A DNA stretch of 64,000 bases from JACQAP01 sp035548375 (GTDB lineage: Bacteria > Pseudomonadota > Gammaproteobacteria > Burkholderiales > JACQAP01), in the NCBI GenBank assembly GCA_035548375.1, contig DASZTG010000050.1:9833-73832 (forward strand). Direction: 5' to 3'. The position numbers and the translations under genes were made by a program. This document shows positions 16,786-26,042 of the stretch, in pieces (position 1 is the first letter of the stretch; the number at the start of each line of letters is the position of its first letter). Under the pieces are notes generated by a model that searched no databases, was not told where the DNA came from, and saw only the letters and a program-made list of their open reading frames with translations.

Positions 16786-16950
16786 CAACGCAAAGACGCA
16801 AAGGACGCAAAGGGACGCAAAGGAAGTACAAAAAATCGCAGGGGATGATAGTCGTCGACGCGGGGAGAGAGGCGGTCCCGTGGCTCAGAAAAATCAGCGC
16901 CCCGGGCTTCTTTGCGTTCTTTCCTGCCTTTCCTTTGCGCCCTTTGCGTC
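16786..16950. repeat. Intergenic inverted element B
   Basis: The left arm is a run of 8-9 bp steps (ACGCAAAGG variants, 16786-16824). The right arm (about 16910-16950) is the reverse complement (CCTTTGCG steps). The unrelated core includes a GTCGTCGACGCGG stretch. It sits between the lyase and eutB. Same design as the other inverted elements but with the AAAG variant of the step. Confidence 0.8.
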
Positions 16951-17027
16951 GACGATTTTGATGACGGCTTCAAGCCGTCCAACTGCTATGATTCCCCCGT
17001 CGTCCGCAACCGCGATGCACGTGGACC

Positions 17028-18407
17028 ATGGCTGGCTATTCCCGCACGGTCGGTGACCGGCGTTATACGTTTCCCGACCTGAAGTCCCTGCTGGCGAAGG
17101 CCACGCCGGCGCGTTCGGGCGATCGGCTGGCAGGTTTGGCGGCCGGAAGCGAAGAAGAGCGCGTGGCAGCGCAGATGGCGCTCGCGGACCTGCCGCTGCG
17201 GACGTTTCTCGACGAAGCCGTCATTCCCTACGAGACCGATGAAGTCACGCGGCTGATCGTCGATTCGCATGACGCCGCCGCGTTCGCGCGGATCGCGCAC
17301 CTGACGGTCGGCGACCTGCGCGACTGGTTGCTGGACTACGGCACCGATTCGGTATCGCTTGCCGCGCTGGCGCCCGGCCTGACGCCGGAGATGGCAGCAG
17401 CCGTTTCCAAGATCATGCGCATCCAGGACATGGTGCTGGTGGCGCGCAAGTGCCGGGTGGTCGCGAAATTCCGCGACACGCTCGGCCTCGAAGGCCGGCT
17501 GTCGAACCGTCTGCAGCCGAATCATCCGACCGACGATCCCAGGGGCATCGCGGCCAGCATCCTCGACGGATTGCTCTATGGCTGCGGCGACGCGGTCATC
17601 GGCATCAATCCCGCGACGGACAACGTCGACCAGGTGGTCATGTTGCTGGCCATGCTGGACGAGATCATCCGCAAGCACGCGATCCCGACGCAATCCTGCG
17701 TGCTGACGCACGTGACCAACACCATGCAGGCGATCGAGCGTGGCGCGCCGGTCGATCTCGTGTTCCAGTCGATCGCGGGCACGCAAGCCACCAACGACAG
17801 TTTCGGATTCAATCTCGCGCTGCTGGCTGAGGCGAACGACGCGGCGAGGGCGCTCAAGCGCGGCAGCGTTGGCGACAACGTCATGTATTTCGAGACCGGG
17901 CAGGGCAGCGCGCTCTCGGCCAATGGCCACCACGGCGTCGACCAGCAGACTTGCGAGGCGCGCGCGTACGGCGTGGCGCGTGCATTCTCTCCGCTGCTCG
18001 TCAACAGCGTCGTCGGCTTCATCGGGCCGGAATACCTCGACGGCCGCGAGATCATCCGCGCCGGCGTGGAAGACCATTTCTGCGGCAAGCTGCTCGGCCT
18101 GCCGATGGGCATGGACGTCTGCTATACGAACCACGCGGACGCGGACCAGGACGACATGGATACCTTGCTCACGCTGCTCGGCGCGGCGGGCTGCAATTTC
18201 ATCATGGGCGTGCCGGGCGCCGACGACATCATGCTCAATTACCAGAGCACGTCATTCCACGACGCGCTTTACCTGCGCCAATTGCTGGGGCTCAAGCCGG
18301 CGCCGGAATTCGAGGACTGGCTGGCAACCATGGGCATCGTCGAGAACGGCACGCGGCTGCGCCAGGTGTCGCCGGGACATCCCTTGCTCGCCCTCGCTGA
18401 TCGCTGA
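17028..18407 (+). CDS. eutB: Ethanolamine ammonia-lyase large subunit
   Basis: 459 aa, full length for EutB. Recognisable blocks: NPATDNVDQV, HVTNTMQAIERGAPVDLVFQ, SIAGTQATNDSFG, FETGQGSALSANGHHGVDQQ and MGMDVCYTNHADADQDDMD. Adenosylcobalamin-dependent, it converts ethanolamine to acetaldehyde and ammonia in complex with EutC. eutC follows after 3 bp. No microcompartment, reactivase (eutA) or regulator genes are adjacent, so this is the short eutBC type; reactivation and aldehyde oxidation must be encoded elsewhere. No cobalamin riboswitch is visible upstream. Confidence 0.96.
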   Translation: MAGYSRTVGDRRYTFPDLKSLLAKATPARSGDRLAGLAAGSEEERVAAQMALADLPLRTFLDEAVIPYETDEVTRLIVDSHDAAAFARIAHLTVGDLRDWLLDYGTDSVSLAALAPGLTPEMAAAVSKIMRIQDMVLVARKCRVVAKFRDTLGLEGRLSNRLQPNHPTDDPRGIAASILDGLLYGCGDAVIGINPATDNVDQVVMLLAMLDEIIRKHAIPTQSCVLTHVTNTMQAIERGAPVDLVFQSIAGTQATNDSFGFNLALLAEANDAARALKRGSVGDNVMYFETGQGSALSANGHHGVDQQTCEARAYGVARAFSPLLVNSVVGFIGPEYLDGREIIRAGVEDHFCGKLLGLPMGMDVCYTNHADADQDDMDTLLTLLGAAGCNFIMGVPGADDIMLNYQSTSFHDALYLRQLLGLKPAPEFEDWLATMGIVENGTRLRQVSPGHPLLALADR

Positions 18408-18410
18408 GAC

Positions 18411-19247
18411 ATGCCGAAGGAGCGTACCTCGCCAATCGCAGTCGTTCGCTCGCAGCCGGATGCCTGGAGCAATCTGCGCGAATTCACCAAGGCCCGCATC
18501 GGGCTTGGCAGGGCCGGCGCGAGCATCCCGACGCAGCGCCTGCTGGAATTCCAGCTAGCGCATGCGCGCGCGCGGGACGCGGTCCATTGCGAGCTCGATG
18601 CCGATGCCTTGCTCAAGGATCTCGGCGCGGCGGGTGTCGAATCGTTGGTGTTGTCGAGCGCCGCACCGGACCGGCACACCTACATCCAGCGCCCGGATCT
18701 TGGCCGCATCCTCGCCGATGAATCGAAGGCGTCAATCGAAAAGCGCAGGAACGAATCCGCGTTCGATGTCGTGATCGTGGTCGCGGACGGCCTTTCCGCG
18801 CTGGCAGTGCAGCGCCATGCGCTGCCATTGATCCTGCGCATGCAGCCGCATTTGCAGGGCGAAGGCTGGCGAGCCGCGCCGTGCTGCATCGTGCGGCAGG
18901 GTCGGGTCGCCATCGGCGACGAAATAGCGTCGCTGCTGCCGGCGCAAATGAGCATCGTGCTGATCGGCGAGCGGCCGGGCTTGAGCTCGCCCGACAGCCT
19001 CGGCGCCTACCTGACCTGGAATCCGCTGCCGGGACGAAGCAATGCCGAGCGCAACTGCGTTTCCAATATCCGGCCCGAAGGCTTGAGTTACGCCGCCGCG
19101 GCCTTCAAACTGCTGCACCTGATGCGGCAGGCGCGTGCCCGAAAACTCTCGGGCATCATGCTCAAGGATGACGTCGTGCTGCCATCGGCGCCGGAGTTGC
19201 TGAAATTGTTTCCGGATGTATCAGAAGGCTCATCTCCCAACAACTAA
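18411..19247 (+). CDS. eutC: Ethanolamine ammonia-lyase small subunit
   Basis: 278 aa with EutC hallmarks: FTKARIGLGRAGASIPT near the N-terminus, LQHAR-like FQLAHARARDAVH, VIVVADGLSALAV, IGERPGLSSPDSLGAYLTW and ERNCVSNIRPEGL. It forms part of the cobalamin-binding interface of the enzyme. It begins 3 bp after eutB, so the two are one operon. Confidence 0.95.
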   Translation: MPKERTSPIAVVRSQPDAWSNLREFTKARIGLGRAGASIPTQRLLEFQLAHARARDAVHCELDADALLKDLGAAGVESLVLSSAAPDRHTYIQRPDLGRILADESKASIEKRRNESAFDVVIVVADGLSALAVQRHALPLILRMQPHLQGEGWRAAPCCIVRQGRVAIGDEIASLLPAQMSIVLIGERPGLSSPDSLGAYLTWNPLPGRSNAERNCVSNIRPEGLSYAAAAFKLLHLMRQARARKLSGIMLKDDVVLPSAPELLKLFPDVSEGSSPNN

Positions 19248-19249
19248 TT

Positions 19250-19440
19250 TTCACCGCGGAGGACACGGAGGACACGGAGAATAACGAAGAAGGCCAACCA
19301 AAGAATGGGATGGGATTGCACGGATCGCACCTGTTCTTTGCGTGCCCAGCCTGGATGGACAAATCCGTACGCTGCGATTGATTTTCTCTCTATTCTGGTT
19401 TCCTTCGTGTGTCTCCGTGTTCTCCGTGCTCTCCGTGGTT
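19250..19440. repeat. Intergenic inverted element C
   Basis: Left arm TCACCGCGGAGGACACGGAG plus a further step (19250-19281). The right arm (about 19405-19440) is its imperfect reverse complement built from TCTCCGTG steps. The core is about 120 bp. It lies between eutC and the CDF gene and shares its outer TCACCGCGGAGG with element A. Confidence 0.82.
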
Positions 19441-19460
19441 TGCAGTAGTCGGATATCCCT

Positions 19461-20366
19461 ATGTCAGATTCTTCTTCCCTGAAAGCCGTGCTGTACGCGC
19501 TGGGCGCCAACGCCGGCATCCTCGTCGCCAAGGGCGGCGCGGCGGCCGTGACCGGTTCGAGCGCGATGCTCGCCGAGGCCATCCACTCCGCGGCAGATTG
19601 CGGCAACCAGTTCCTGCTCTTGCGCGGCATGAAGGAAGCGAAGCGCGCGCCGGATGCGCGACACCCGCTCGGCTACGGCAACGTGGTCTACTTCTGGGCC
19701 TTCCTCGTCGCCGTGCTGCTGTTCTCGGTCGGCGGCATGTTTTCGGTATACGAGGGCTGGCACAAGCTTCACGAGTCGGAGCCGATCGCGAACCCGCTGA
19801 TAGCCATCGGCGTCCTCGCAATCTCGGTCGTGCTCGAAGCGTTTTCCCTCGCGGGCTGCGTCCGCGAGATTCGCAAGGTGTCCGGCGGGCGCACGCTGTG
19901 GCAGTTCTTCCGCACATCGCGCAACAGCGACCTCATCATCGTGCTCGGGGAAGACCTTGCCGCGCTCGCCGGGCTGACGTTTGCGCTGGTGGCGGTTCTG
20001 CTTGCGTTCATCACGGGCAATCCGGTGTTCGATGCGCTGGGAAGCATGGCCGTCGGCCTGCTGCTGATCGTCGTGGCGATTTTGCTGACCCTGGAAATCA
20101 AGGCATTGATCACGGGAGAAAGCGCGGAAGGCGAGACCGAAAAGGCCATCCGGGCGTTCCTGGACGCGCGCAGCGAAATCGCCGAGGTCTACAACCTGCT
20201 GAGCCTGCAGATGGGTGGGGGCATCATGCTCGCGATCAAGGCGCGCATGAAGGAAACCGGCAGCGCCACCGCGATGATCGACGACATCAACCGCGTCGAA
20301 GCGGATTTGCGGGTTGCATTTCCGGCGATCAGGTGGTGCTTCTTCGAGCCGGATACGAAGGACTAA
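19461..20366 (+). CDS. Cation diffusion facilitator family metal transporter
   Basis: 301 aa with about six membrane segments. The TM2 region carries SSAMLAEAIHSAADCGNQ (a H-x3-D metal site) and a DARHPLGYGN loop. TM5 has EDLAALAG with FDALGSMAVG behind it. The C-terminal cytoplasmic domain is short (ESAEGETEKAI onward). It is closer to the SLC30A9/YbdO-like branch than to FieF or ZitB. It probably exports a divalent metal against the proton gradient; the metal cannot be told. Confidence 0.88.
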   Translation: MSDSSSLKAVLYALGANAGILVAKGGAAAVTGSSAMLAEAIHSAADCGNQFLLLRGMKEAKRAPDARHPLGYGNVVYFWAFLVAVLLFSVGGMFSVYEGWHKLHESEPIANPLIAIGVLAISVVLEAFSLAGCVREIRKVSGGRTLWQFFRTSRNSDLIIVLGEDLAALAGLTFALVAVLLAFITGNPVFDALGSMAVGLLLIVVAILLTLEIKALITGESAEGETEKAIRAFLDARSEIAEVYNLLSLQMGGGIMLAIKARMKETGSATAMIDDINRVEADLRVAFPAIRWCFFEPDTKD

Positions 20367-20397
20367 GAGGTGAGGCGTGAGGAGTCAGGAGACCTGC

Positions 20398-21021
20398 CTA
20401 AAGTGATTTTCCGGCCGGCAGTGGCATAACCCTGGTTACGAATTCCAGGATGTCTGGTACCGCATCGTCGACGGTCAATTCGACGGGCCTGTGACTCGAG
20501 GGGCGGATGGCCGCTCTGGAGATCGACTCGTGTTTCCAGCCGGCCTCGACCCAATGCGCATACGGCACGAAGGTCGTGCGATTCCTCGGCGCGGCCGCAC
20601 GCATCGCGTTGCCGGTGTTGATCGGGCTGACCGCCGCGGCCCGGCCGTGCTTCGCGAGCATTTTCGCGGCATCGACCACCAGCACCACCTGAGGTGCCGC
20701 CTTGCAAGCCTGGCGCTGCCGGTTCAACCGCTCGGCATCCAGCCAGAAGAAAACCTTTGAATTAAGCAATTCGTACCAGTCTTCCGGCGCGAGCCCGTCC
20801 TTCAGGCAGCGCGCGAGCGCAGTCGGCGGCATGGGCTTCTGGTTCCGGATCAGCGCGCCCGAGGCGAGCCGTTTTTGTTCTGGTCGATATTCGCGCCGGG
20901 CGGACGGTGCTTCGCCGGCGGCGTGCATGAGGCGGGCCGCGCTCAGCAGACCGGACCGCTGCACGGACGGCCAGTTGCCGGCGTCGAGCATGTGGTACAC
21001 CGTGTCGATCGCGCGTGACAT
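20398..21021 (-). CDS. DUF7002-like protein of unknown function
   Basis: 207 aa soluble protein. Recognisable family-like blocks are YHMLDAGNWPSVQRSGLLSA near the N-terminus, DQKPM-like RNQKPMPPTALARCL, DWYELLNSKVFFWLDAERLN and LSPINTG-like VSPINTGNAM. I associate this pattern with DUF7002, whose function I do not know. Last gene of a minus-strand operon after the PEP-mutase-family gene (18-bp gap). Confidence 0.65.
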   Translation of the reverse strand: MSRAIDTVYHMLDAGNWPSVQRSGLLSAARLMHAAGEAPSARREYRPEQKRLASGALIRNQKPMPPTALARCLKDGLAPEDWYELLNSKVFFWLDAERLNRQRQACKAAPQVVLVVDAAKMLAKHGRAAAVSPINTGNAMRAAAPRNRTTFVPYAHWVEAGWKHESISRAAIRPSSHRPVELTVDDAVPDILEFVTRVMPLPAGKSL

Positions 21022-21039
21022 GACGGACCGCGCCGCAAT

Positions 21040-21867
21040 TCAGCGATCCCGCATGAAGCCGTTCAGGTCCGCCGTGGTCAGGCAGCCCTCCAGGTAGCGA
21101 AACGTTCCCGTGTCCCTGACTTCGCTGGCGGCTTTTACCAGGCCGGTCATCGCCGCCCGATAGAAGGACGCGCCGATGCTGACGCGCTTCGCACCGGCGG
21201 CTTCGATCTCGGCGACCGTGAACGAGCGACCCGGAATGCCTGCCATGAAATTGACTGGCTTCGATACCGCTGCGCATACCGTGCGCACGGCGGCGAGGTC
21301 GGGCAGGCCGGGTGCGAACAGCACGTCCGCGCCGGCTTTTTCGAACGCCTGCAAGCGTCGAATCGTGTCGTCCAGGTCCGGATTGCCGCGCAGGTAGTTC
21401 TCCGCCCTCGCGGTCAACGTGAACTTGAAGGGCAGCGCGCGCGCCGCGGTCACGGCTGCCGCGACGCGTTCGACGGCGAGCTCGAAGTCATAAAGCGGCT
21501 TGTCGCGACTGCCGGTGGCGTCCTCGATCGATCCGCCGACCAGCCCGGCTTGTGCCGCGAGGCGAATGGTCTGCGCGACTTCGGCGGGCGCATCCCCGAA
21601 GCCTTTCTCCAGGTCAGCCGATACGGGCAGGTCGGTCGCCTCGACGATCGAACGTGCGTGTGCCATGGCTTCTTCGCGGCTCACGTTGCCGTCGCGACGA
21701 CCGAGCACGCCGGCCGACGCCCCGCTGGAAGTGGCGAGCGCCTTGAATCCCAGGTTCGCGAGGACGCGCGCGGAGCCGGCGTCCCACGGGTTGGGAATCA
21801 CGAAGGCGCCCGCGTCGCGGTGCAGCGCCTCGAAGCGCGCGGCTTTCTCGCTTTGGCTGGTTGCCAT
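21040..21867 (-). CDS. Isocitrate lyase/PEP mutase family protein
   Basis: 275 aa TIM barrel: FVIPNPWDAGSARVLANLG, SADLEKGFGD, GGSIEDATG, FTLTARAENYLRG and AGADVLFAPGL. The family includes carboxyvinyl-carboxyphosphonate mutase-like and oxaloacetate hydrolase-like enzymes; the reaction here is not predictable. I took the ATG at 21867. A frame reaching 22248 overlaps the NTF2-like gene and reads as Arg/His-rich non-protein. Middle gene of a three-gene minus operon, 5 bp after the NTF2-like gene. Confidence 0.85.
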   Translation of the reverse strand: MATSQSEKAARFEALHRDAGAFVIPNPWDAGSARVLANLGFKALATSSGASAGVLGRRDGNVSREEAMAHARSIVEATDLPVSADLEKGFGDAPAEVAQTIRLAAQAGLVGGSIEDATGSRDKPLYDFELAVERVAAAVTAARALPFKFTLTARAENYLRGNPDLDDTIRRLQAFEKAGADVLFAPGLPDLAAVRTVCAAVSKPVNFMAGIPGRSFTVAEIEAAGAKRVSIGASFYRAAMTGLVKAASEVRDTGTFRYLEGCLTTADLNGFMRDR

Positions 21868-21872
21868 CGAAT

Positions 21873-22244
21873 TCAGCCGCGCATGACGTGGGCGGCGACG
21901 CACAGCCAGCGGCCGTCGCGCAATGCCCAGATGTCCGTGTAGCGCCCGACACCGGGCTGGCCGTCGGCCTTCGTGTACTTCGTGCGCGCATGGATGATCG
22001 CGAAATCGCCCATCACGCGGATCAGGACGTCCTCGCAACTGAAATTCGACACGGTGAGCGGCCTGGCGATCTGCTTCAGGAATTGCGCGCGATCGACGAA
22101 TGAACCGTCGGCATTGGTGTTCAGGAAATCGTCGGCCAGGAGCTCCTCGAATCGGCGCACGTTGGACGTGGCCACCGAGGTGATGTAGTCCTGGTTCAGT
22201 TCGCGAAGGCGCGCCTCGTGCGCGCCGGTGGAAGCGGCCTGCAT
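21873..22244 (-). CDS. NTF2-like (SnoaL/DUF4440) protein
   Basis: 123 aa with the cone-fold pattern: helix NQDYITSVATSNVRRFEELL, ADDFLNTNADGS, then strands VRVMGDFAIIHARTKY, GRYTDIWALRDGRWLCVAAH. Such proteins are small-molecule binding folds or isomerases. A perfect AAAGGAGG ribosome-binding site sits 8 nt before the ATG. It leads the operon that faces the MocR regulator, suggesting that regulator controls it. Confidence 0.83.
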   Translation of the reverse strand: MQAASTGAHEARLRELNQDYITSVATSNVRRFEELLADDFLNTNADGSFVDRAQFLKQIARPLTVSNFSCEDVLIRVMGDFAIIHARTKYTKADGQPGVGRYTDIWALRDGRWLCVAAHVMRG

Positions 22245-22295
22245 GCAATGTCCTCCTTTACCCGGTCTCGGTATGGGCGCATCCTACGTTCCAAT

Positions 22296-22340
22296 CTGGT
22301 TCCATGAAAGGGCCAGTTTTGCATGATTTCATGGTGCCAG
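22296..22340. promoter_or_regulatory. Likely MocR operator in the divergent promoter
   Basis: Between the NTF2-like gene (minus) and mocR (plus) lie CTGGTTCCATGAAAGGGCCA at 22296 and a second CATGGTGCCAG at 22330. A perfect 8-bp inverted repeat CCATGAAA/TTTCATGG lies at 22302-22309 and 22327-22334. Paired CTGG/CCAG half-sites at this place are typical of MocR/PdxR-type autoregulated divergent promoters. Confidence 0.5.
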
Positions 22341-22360
22341 TTAAAGGGAAGGAATCGCAC

Positions 22361-23803
22361 ATGATGGTCAACCTGCGCGGGCCGGGTCCCCTGTATCGCC
22401 GCATCTATCACGCGCTCAAGGCCGACATCAGCGCCGGGCGCCTGGCGCCGCAATCGCGCCTGCCGTCGACGCGCGCGCTGGCGGCGGACCTGGGCGTATC
22501 GCGCAATACCGTCACGCTGGCCTACGAGCAGCTCGTGGCCGAAGGCTATGTCCACAGCCGCGATCGTTCGACGACCCGGGTCGCGGGCGCGGCTTCGCAC
22601 CGTAATGCGCCGGCCCGCGCGATGCCGCCCAAAGGTGAACCTGCGCTGTCGGCCTACGCAAGGCGACTGGTTGCGGATCCGGCGATGCCGCCGGCCGGCT
22701 CCTACGCCGAGCGCCCCGGCATTCGCCATGATTTTCGCTACGGGCGTCCGTCGATGGACGCTTTTCCCCGCCAGGTGTGGCGCCGACTGCTGGCCGCGCA
22801 CGCAGGCGCGGCGCCGGTCGGTGCTTTTGGCTACGCCGCGCCAGCGGGACATGCGCCGCTGCGCGACGCGCTGGCCGGTTACCTGCGTCGCGCGCGTGGC
22901 ATGACCTGCGAAGCGGACCAGATCGTCATCGTCAACGGCACGCAACAGGCACTCGACCTGGCGTCGCGACTGCTGGTCGATGCGGGCGATCGCGTGGTGA
23001 TCGAGGAACCGCACTATCACAGCGTGCGCCTGAGCTTCGAGGCGGTCGGGGCGAAGCTGGTCCCGATCGAGGTGGACGACCGCGGGCTGGATCCGTCAAG
23101 GCTGCCGCGCGCAGGTGCGCGGGTCGCATGCGTGACGCCCTGCCACCAGTTTCCGACGGGCGTGGTCATGCCGATGACGCGGCGGCTCGAGTTGCTGGAT
23201 TGGGCGGCGCGTACGGGGACCTGGATCATCGAAGACGACTACGTGAGCGAATTTCGCTACGAAGGCCACCCGATCGAGGCGCTCCATGCCCTGGATCGGG
23301 CCGCGCGCGTGATCTACATGGGAACGTTCTCGAAAACACTGTTCCCCGCGCTGCGGGTCGCGTATCTCGTGTTGCCGCATGCCCTGGTCGGGCCGTTTAC
23401 CGCGGCGAAATGGATGGCGGACCGCTACACCGCCACGCTGGGCCAGGAGGCACTCGCGGATTTCATCACGCAGGGGCATTTCGAGCGTTACCTGCGCCGC
23501 GCGGGGGCCCGCAACGCGGCGAAACGCCGCGTGCTGATCGAAGCGTTGCGCGAATGCTTCGGTGACCGCGTCGAAATCGCCGGCGAGAACGCCGGCGTGC
23601 ACCTGCTGGTGTGGCTGAAGGATGTCGAGGCAAGGAAATCCGCGACGTTAGTCGAGCGTGCGTCGCGCGCCGGCGTGGGCATCTATCCCGTCGATCTTTA
23701 TTACTCGAAGCCGCCGCGCCGGGCGGGATTCCTGTTCGGGTATGCCTCGCTGACGGAGTCCGGCATTCGCGCCGGCATCCGCAAGCTTGCGGCTGTGGTG
23801 TGA
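22361..23803 (+). CDS. MocR-family regulator (GntR DNA-binding domain + class I aminotransferase fold)
   Basis: 480 aa from the ATG at 22361, which has GGGAAGGAA about 8 nt upstream; an earlier ATG at 22304 overlaps the putative operator. Residues 1-75 are a winged helix (SRLPSTRALAADLGVSRNTV). The rest is a fold-type-I aminotransferase domain with NGTQQALDLASRLL, DDYVSEFRY and the PLP lysine in MGTFSKTLFPALR. Family members sense PLP-linked amines or amino acids and usually control the divergent operon, here the NTF2/PEP-mutase/DUF7002 genes. Confidence 0.9.
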   Translation: MMVNLRGPGPLYRRIYHALKADISAGRLAPQSRLPSTRALAADLGVSRNTVTLAYEQLVAEGYVHSRDRSTTRVAGAASHRNAPARAMPPKGEPALSAYARRLVADPAMPPAGSYAERPGIRHDFRYGRPSMDAFPRQVWRRLLAAHAGAAPVGAFGYAAPAGHAPLRDALAGYLRRARGMTCEADQIVIVNGTQQALDLASRLLVDAGDRVVIEEPHYHSVRLSFEAVGAKLVPIEVDDRGLDPSRLPRAGARVACVTPCHQFPTGVVMPMTRRLELLDWAARTGTWIIEDDYVSEFRYEGHPIEALHALDRAARVIYMGTFSKTLFPALRVAYLVLPHALVGPFTAAKWMADRYTATLGQEALADFITQGHFERYLRRAGARNAAKRRVLIEALRECFGDRVEIAGENAGVHLLVWLKDVEARKSATLVERASRAGVGIYPVDLYYSKPPRRAGFLFGYASLTESGIRAGIRKLAAVV

Positions 23804-23816
23804 ACCCGATGCGCGG

Positions 23817-25016
23817 TCAGGAAACCGGCTTCACTCGCCACGCCAGCGCGATCGCGATCAGCGTGGCGGTCACCGCGACCAGCCCGGCCAGCCAGTAGCG
23901 CGTCAAGGTGCCGTCGGGCGCGTGGCCGATGACGAAGCCGGAGAGCATGGATGCCAGGCCGAGGCCAAGCTGCTGGATCGCCGCGTTGATGCTCATGAAG
24001 CCGCCGCGCAGGCGCGGCTGCACGCTGGAAATGACCAGCGCCATCGCCGGCACGAATCGGCCGGATACGAACACCATGAATATCACCGAGGCGCAGATTG
24101 CCACCCACACCGGGACCGGCGGCAGGTTGGTCGTGATCAGCAGCGGTGCGATCGAGATCAGGCCGATGGCGGTGAACACCTGTTTCTTGCCGTGCTTGTC
24201 CGCGAGCTTGCCGATGTAGCGCGACGAGAATGCCGTGGCGAGCCCGCCGAACAGGTAGAGGTAGGGCAGGTCGGTTTCCTTCAGCCCGACGTTCGTGACC
24301 ATGTAGGGGCTGATGAACGGGATCACCGAGAATCCGGCGAACATCAGCACGAACATGAACGAGAACGCGCGCAAGTGGTTGGGCTCGCTCAGCACGGACT
24401 TCATCTGTTCAAGCGGACGGTGTGCCGTGCCCTCGACGATATGGCCGCGCATCGCCGGCAGGATCTTCGCGATGGCCACCAGCACGACCAGCGAGATGAC
24501 GACGAGGAACAGGAAGGGCGCGCGCCAGGTGAAATGCGCGGCGAGCACCAGGCCGATGGGCACGCCGATGATGGAGGAAAGCGCGAACGCCGACATGATC
24601 ATGCCGGTCGCGGCGCCGCGTCGCTGGTCCGGCACCGCGTCGCCGATGATGGAGTGCACCGTTGCGCCCGCAACGCCGCCGAAAGCACCCGCCACGGCGC
24701 GTGCCGCGAGCAGGGTTCCGTAACCCGGTGCGATCGCGCACAACAAAGTCGATACGACAAAGCCCATGTACAGGAACAGCAGGGTCCTGCGCCTGTCGAA
24801 GCGATCGGTGTAGAACGCGATCGCCAGCGAGGCGATCGCCGCAGTCAGCGTGTAGGCCGATACCAGCAAGCCGAACTGCTTCGCCGAAATGAACATCACG
24901 CGCATGAGCTGCGGGCCCAGCGGCATCATGATCATGAAATCCATGATGTGCGTGAACTGGACGGCGGCGAGCAGCCAGACCAGCGAGCGCTCCGACTTCG
25001 GAACTTCCGGGTTCAT
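23817..25016 (-). CDS. MFS transporter (multidrug/sugar efflux type)
   Basis: 399 aa, 12 membrane segments. Signature MFS loop TDRFDRRRTLL between TM2 and TM3 and a repeat-like ADKHGKKQVF after TM8. The start is set at 25016 by an ATGA overlap with the flavin oxidoreductase stop rather than the in-frame ATG at 25022. Last gene of the four-gene minus operon (cupin, MFS, LLM oxidoreductase, MFS). Substrate unknown. Confidence 0.88.
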   Translation of the reverse strand: MNPEVPKSERSLVWLLAAVQFTHIMDFMIMMPLGPQLMRVMFISAKQFGLLVSAYTLTAAIASLAIAFYTDRFDRRRTLLFLYMGFVVSTLLCAIAPGYGTLLAARAVAGAFGGVAGATVHSIIGDAVPDQRRGAATGMIMSAFALSSIIGVPIGLVLAAHFTWRAPFLFLVVISLVVLVAIAKILPAMRGHIVEGTAHRPLEQMKSVLSEPNHLRAFSFMFVLMFAGFSVIPFISPYMVTNVGLKETDLPYLYLFGGLATAFSSRYIGKLADKHGKKQVFTAIGLISIAPLLITTNLPPVPVWVAICASVIFMVFVSGRFVPAMALVISSVQPRLRGGFMSINAAIQQLGLGLASMLSGFVIGHAPDGTLTRYWLAGLVAVTATLIAIALAWRVKPVS

Positions 25017-26038
25017 GCGCACATCCTCGTGCCTGGATCGAGCCGGAACTCGGCCGCGAGCAACTCGTAGCTGCGCTGCCGGCTGGCGTAGTCGCCGGTG
25101 ATCGTGATCAGCATGAGTTCATCTGCCTCGTAGGCCGCGGCGAGGTCTTCCACGCGCGCCTTTACGCGATCGGGCGTACCGATGATCGCCCGTTCCCGCT
25201 CGCGCTCGATGATTGCACGGTCGCGATCGGTGTACGGATAAGCCTGCGCCTCGGCAACCGTGGCGATCTGCGATTCCTGCCCGACCGCCATCAGCAGGCG
25301 GCGATGGTCGATGCTGGCTGCCAGGCGTTCGGCATCCCGCTGGGTTTCCGCGCACAGCACGAAGGCGCAGACCATCGCGTAGGGCGAAGATTCCCGCGCC
25401 GAGGGCCGGAAGTCGCGACGGTAGGCGCGCGAGACCTCGACGCCGCCGTGGGCGTTGATGAAATGCGCGAAAGCAAAGCGCAATCCCAAATAAGCGGCGA
25501 GCGCGCCGCTGTAGTCGGACGAACCGAGCAGCCACACTTCCGGCGAGCTGATGCCGGCAGGCATGGCTTGCACGGTGGCGAAGGGATGATCGTCCGGCAA
25601 CGTACGGTCCAGCCAGCCGACGACTTCGAACACCTGGCGCGGGAAGCCGTTCATGTCGTCGAAGGCCTGGGCGTTCATCGCATTGGCCGTCATGCGGTCG
25701 CCGCCGGGCGCGCGGCCGATGCCGAGGTCGATGCGGTTCGGATGCAAAGCTTCGTGCATGCGAAACACTTCAGCGACTTTCAGGGGGCTGTAGTAGGGCA
25801 GCATCACGCCGCCGGTGCCGACGCGGATGTTTTTCGTCGCCGACGCGACATGGCCGACGAGGATTTCCGGGCAGGGGTCCGCCAGGCCGCGCATGTTGTG
25901 GTGCTCGGCGAGCCAGTAGCGATAAAACCCGAGCTCGTCGGCGCGCTGCGCCAGCGCGACGGTCGCGCGCAAGGCGTCCGCGGACGAGTGGCCGCTGATG
26001 ATCGGCGACTGGTCGAGGATGCTGAGGCGCAGGCCCAC
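25013..26038 (-). CDS. LLM-class flavin-dependent oxidoreductase
   Basis: 341 aa luciferase-like TIM barrel: LSILDQSPI at the N-terminus, GFYRYWLAEHHNMRGLA, IRVGTGGVMLPYYSPL and RIDLGIGRAPGGD. These are hallmarks of the YhbW/bacterial luciferase alpha-like branch using FMNH2. It sits between two MFS transporters, 4 bp from one and overlapping the other, which suggests that oxidation and transport act on the same compound. Confidence 0.9.
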   Translation of the reverse strand: MGLRLSILDQSPIISGHSSADALRATVALAQRADELGFYRYWLAEHHNMRGLADPCPEILVGHVASATKNIRVGTGGVMLPYYSPLKVAEVFRMHEALHPNRIDLGIGRAPGGDRMTANAMNAQAFDDMNGFPRQVFEVVGWLDRTLPDDHPFATVQAMPAGISSPEVWLLGSSDYSGALAAYLGLRFAFAHFINAHGGVEVSRAYRRDFRPSARESSPYAMVCAFVLCAETQRDAERLAASIDHRRLLMAVGQESQIATVAEAQAYPYTDRDRAIIERERERAIIGTPDRVKARVEDLAAAYEADELMLITITGDYASRQRSYELLAAEFRLDPGTRMCA

Positions 26039-26042
26039 GGGA

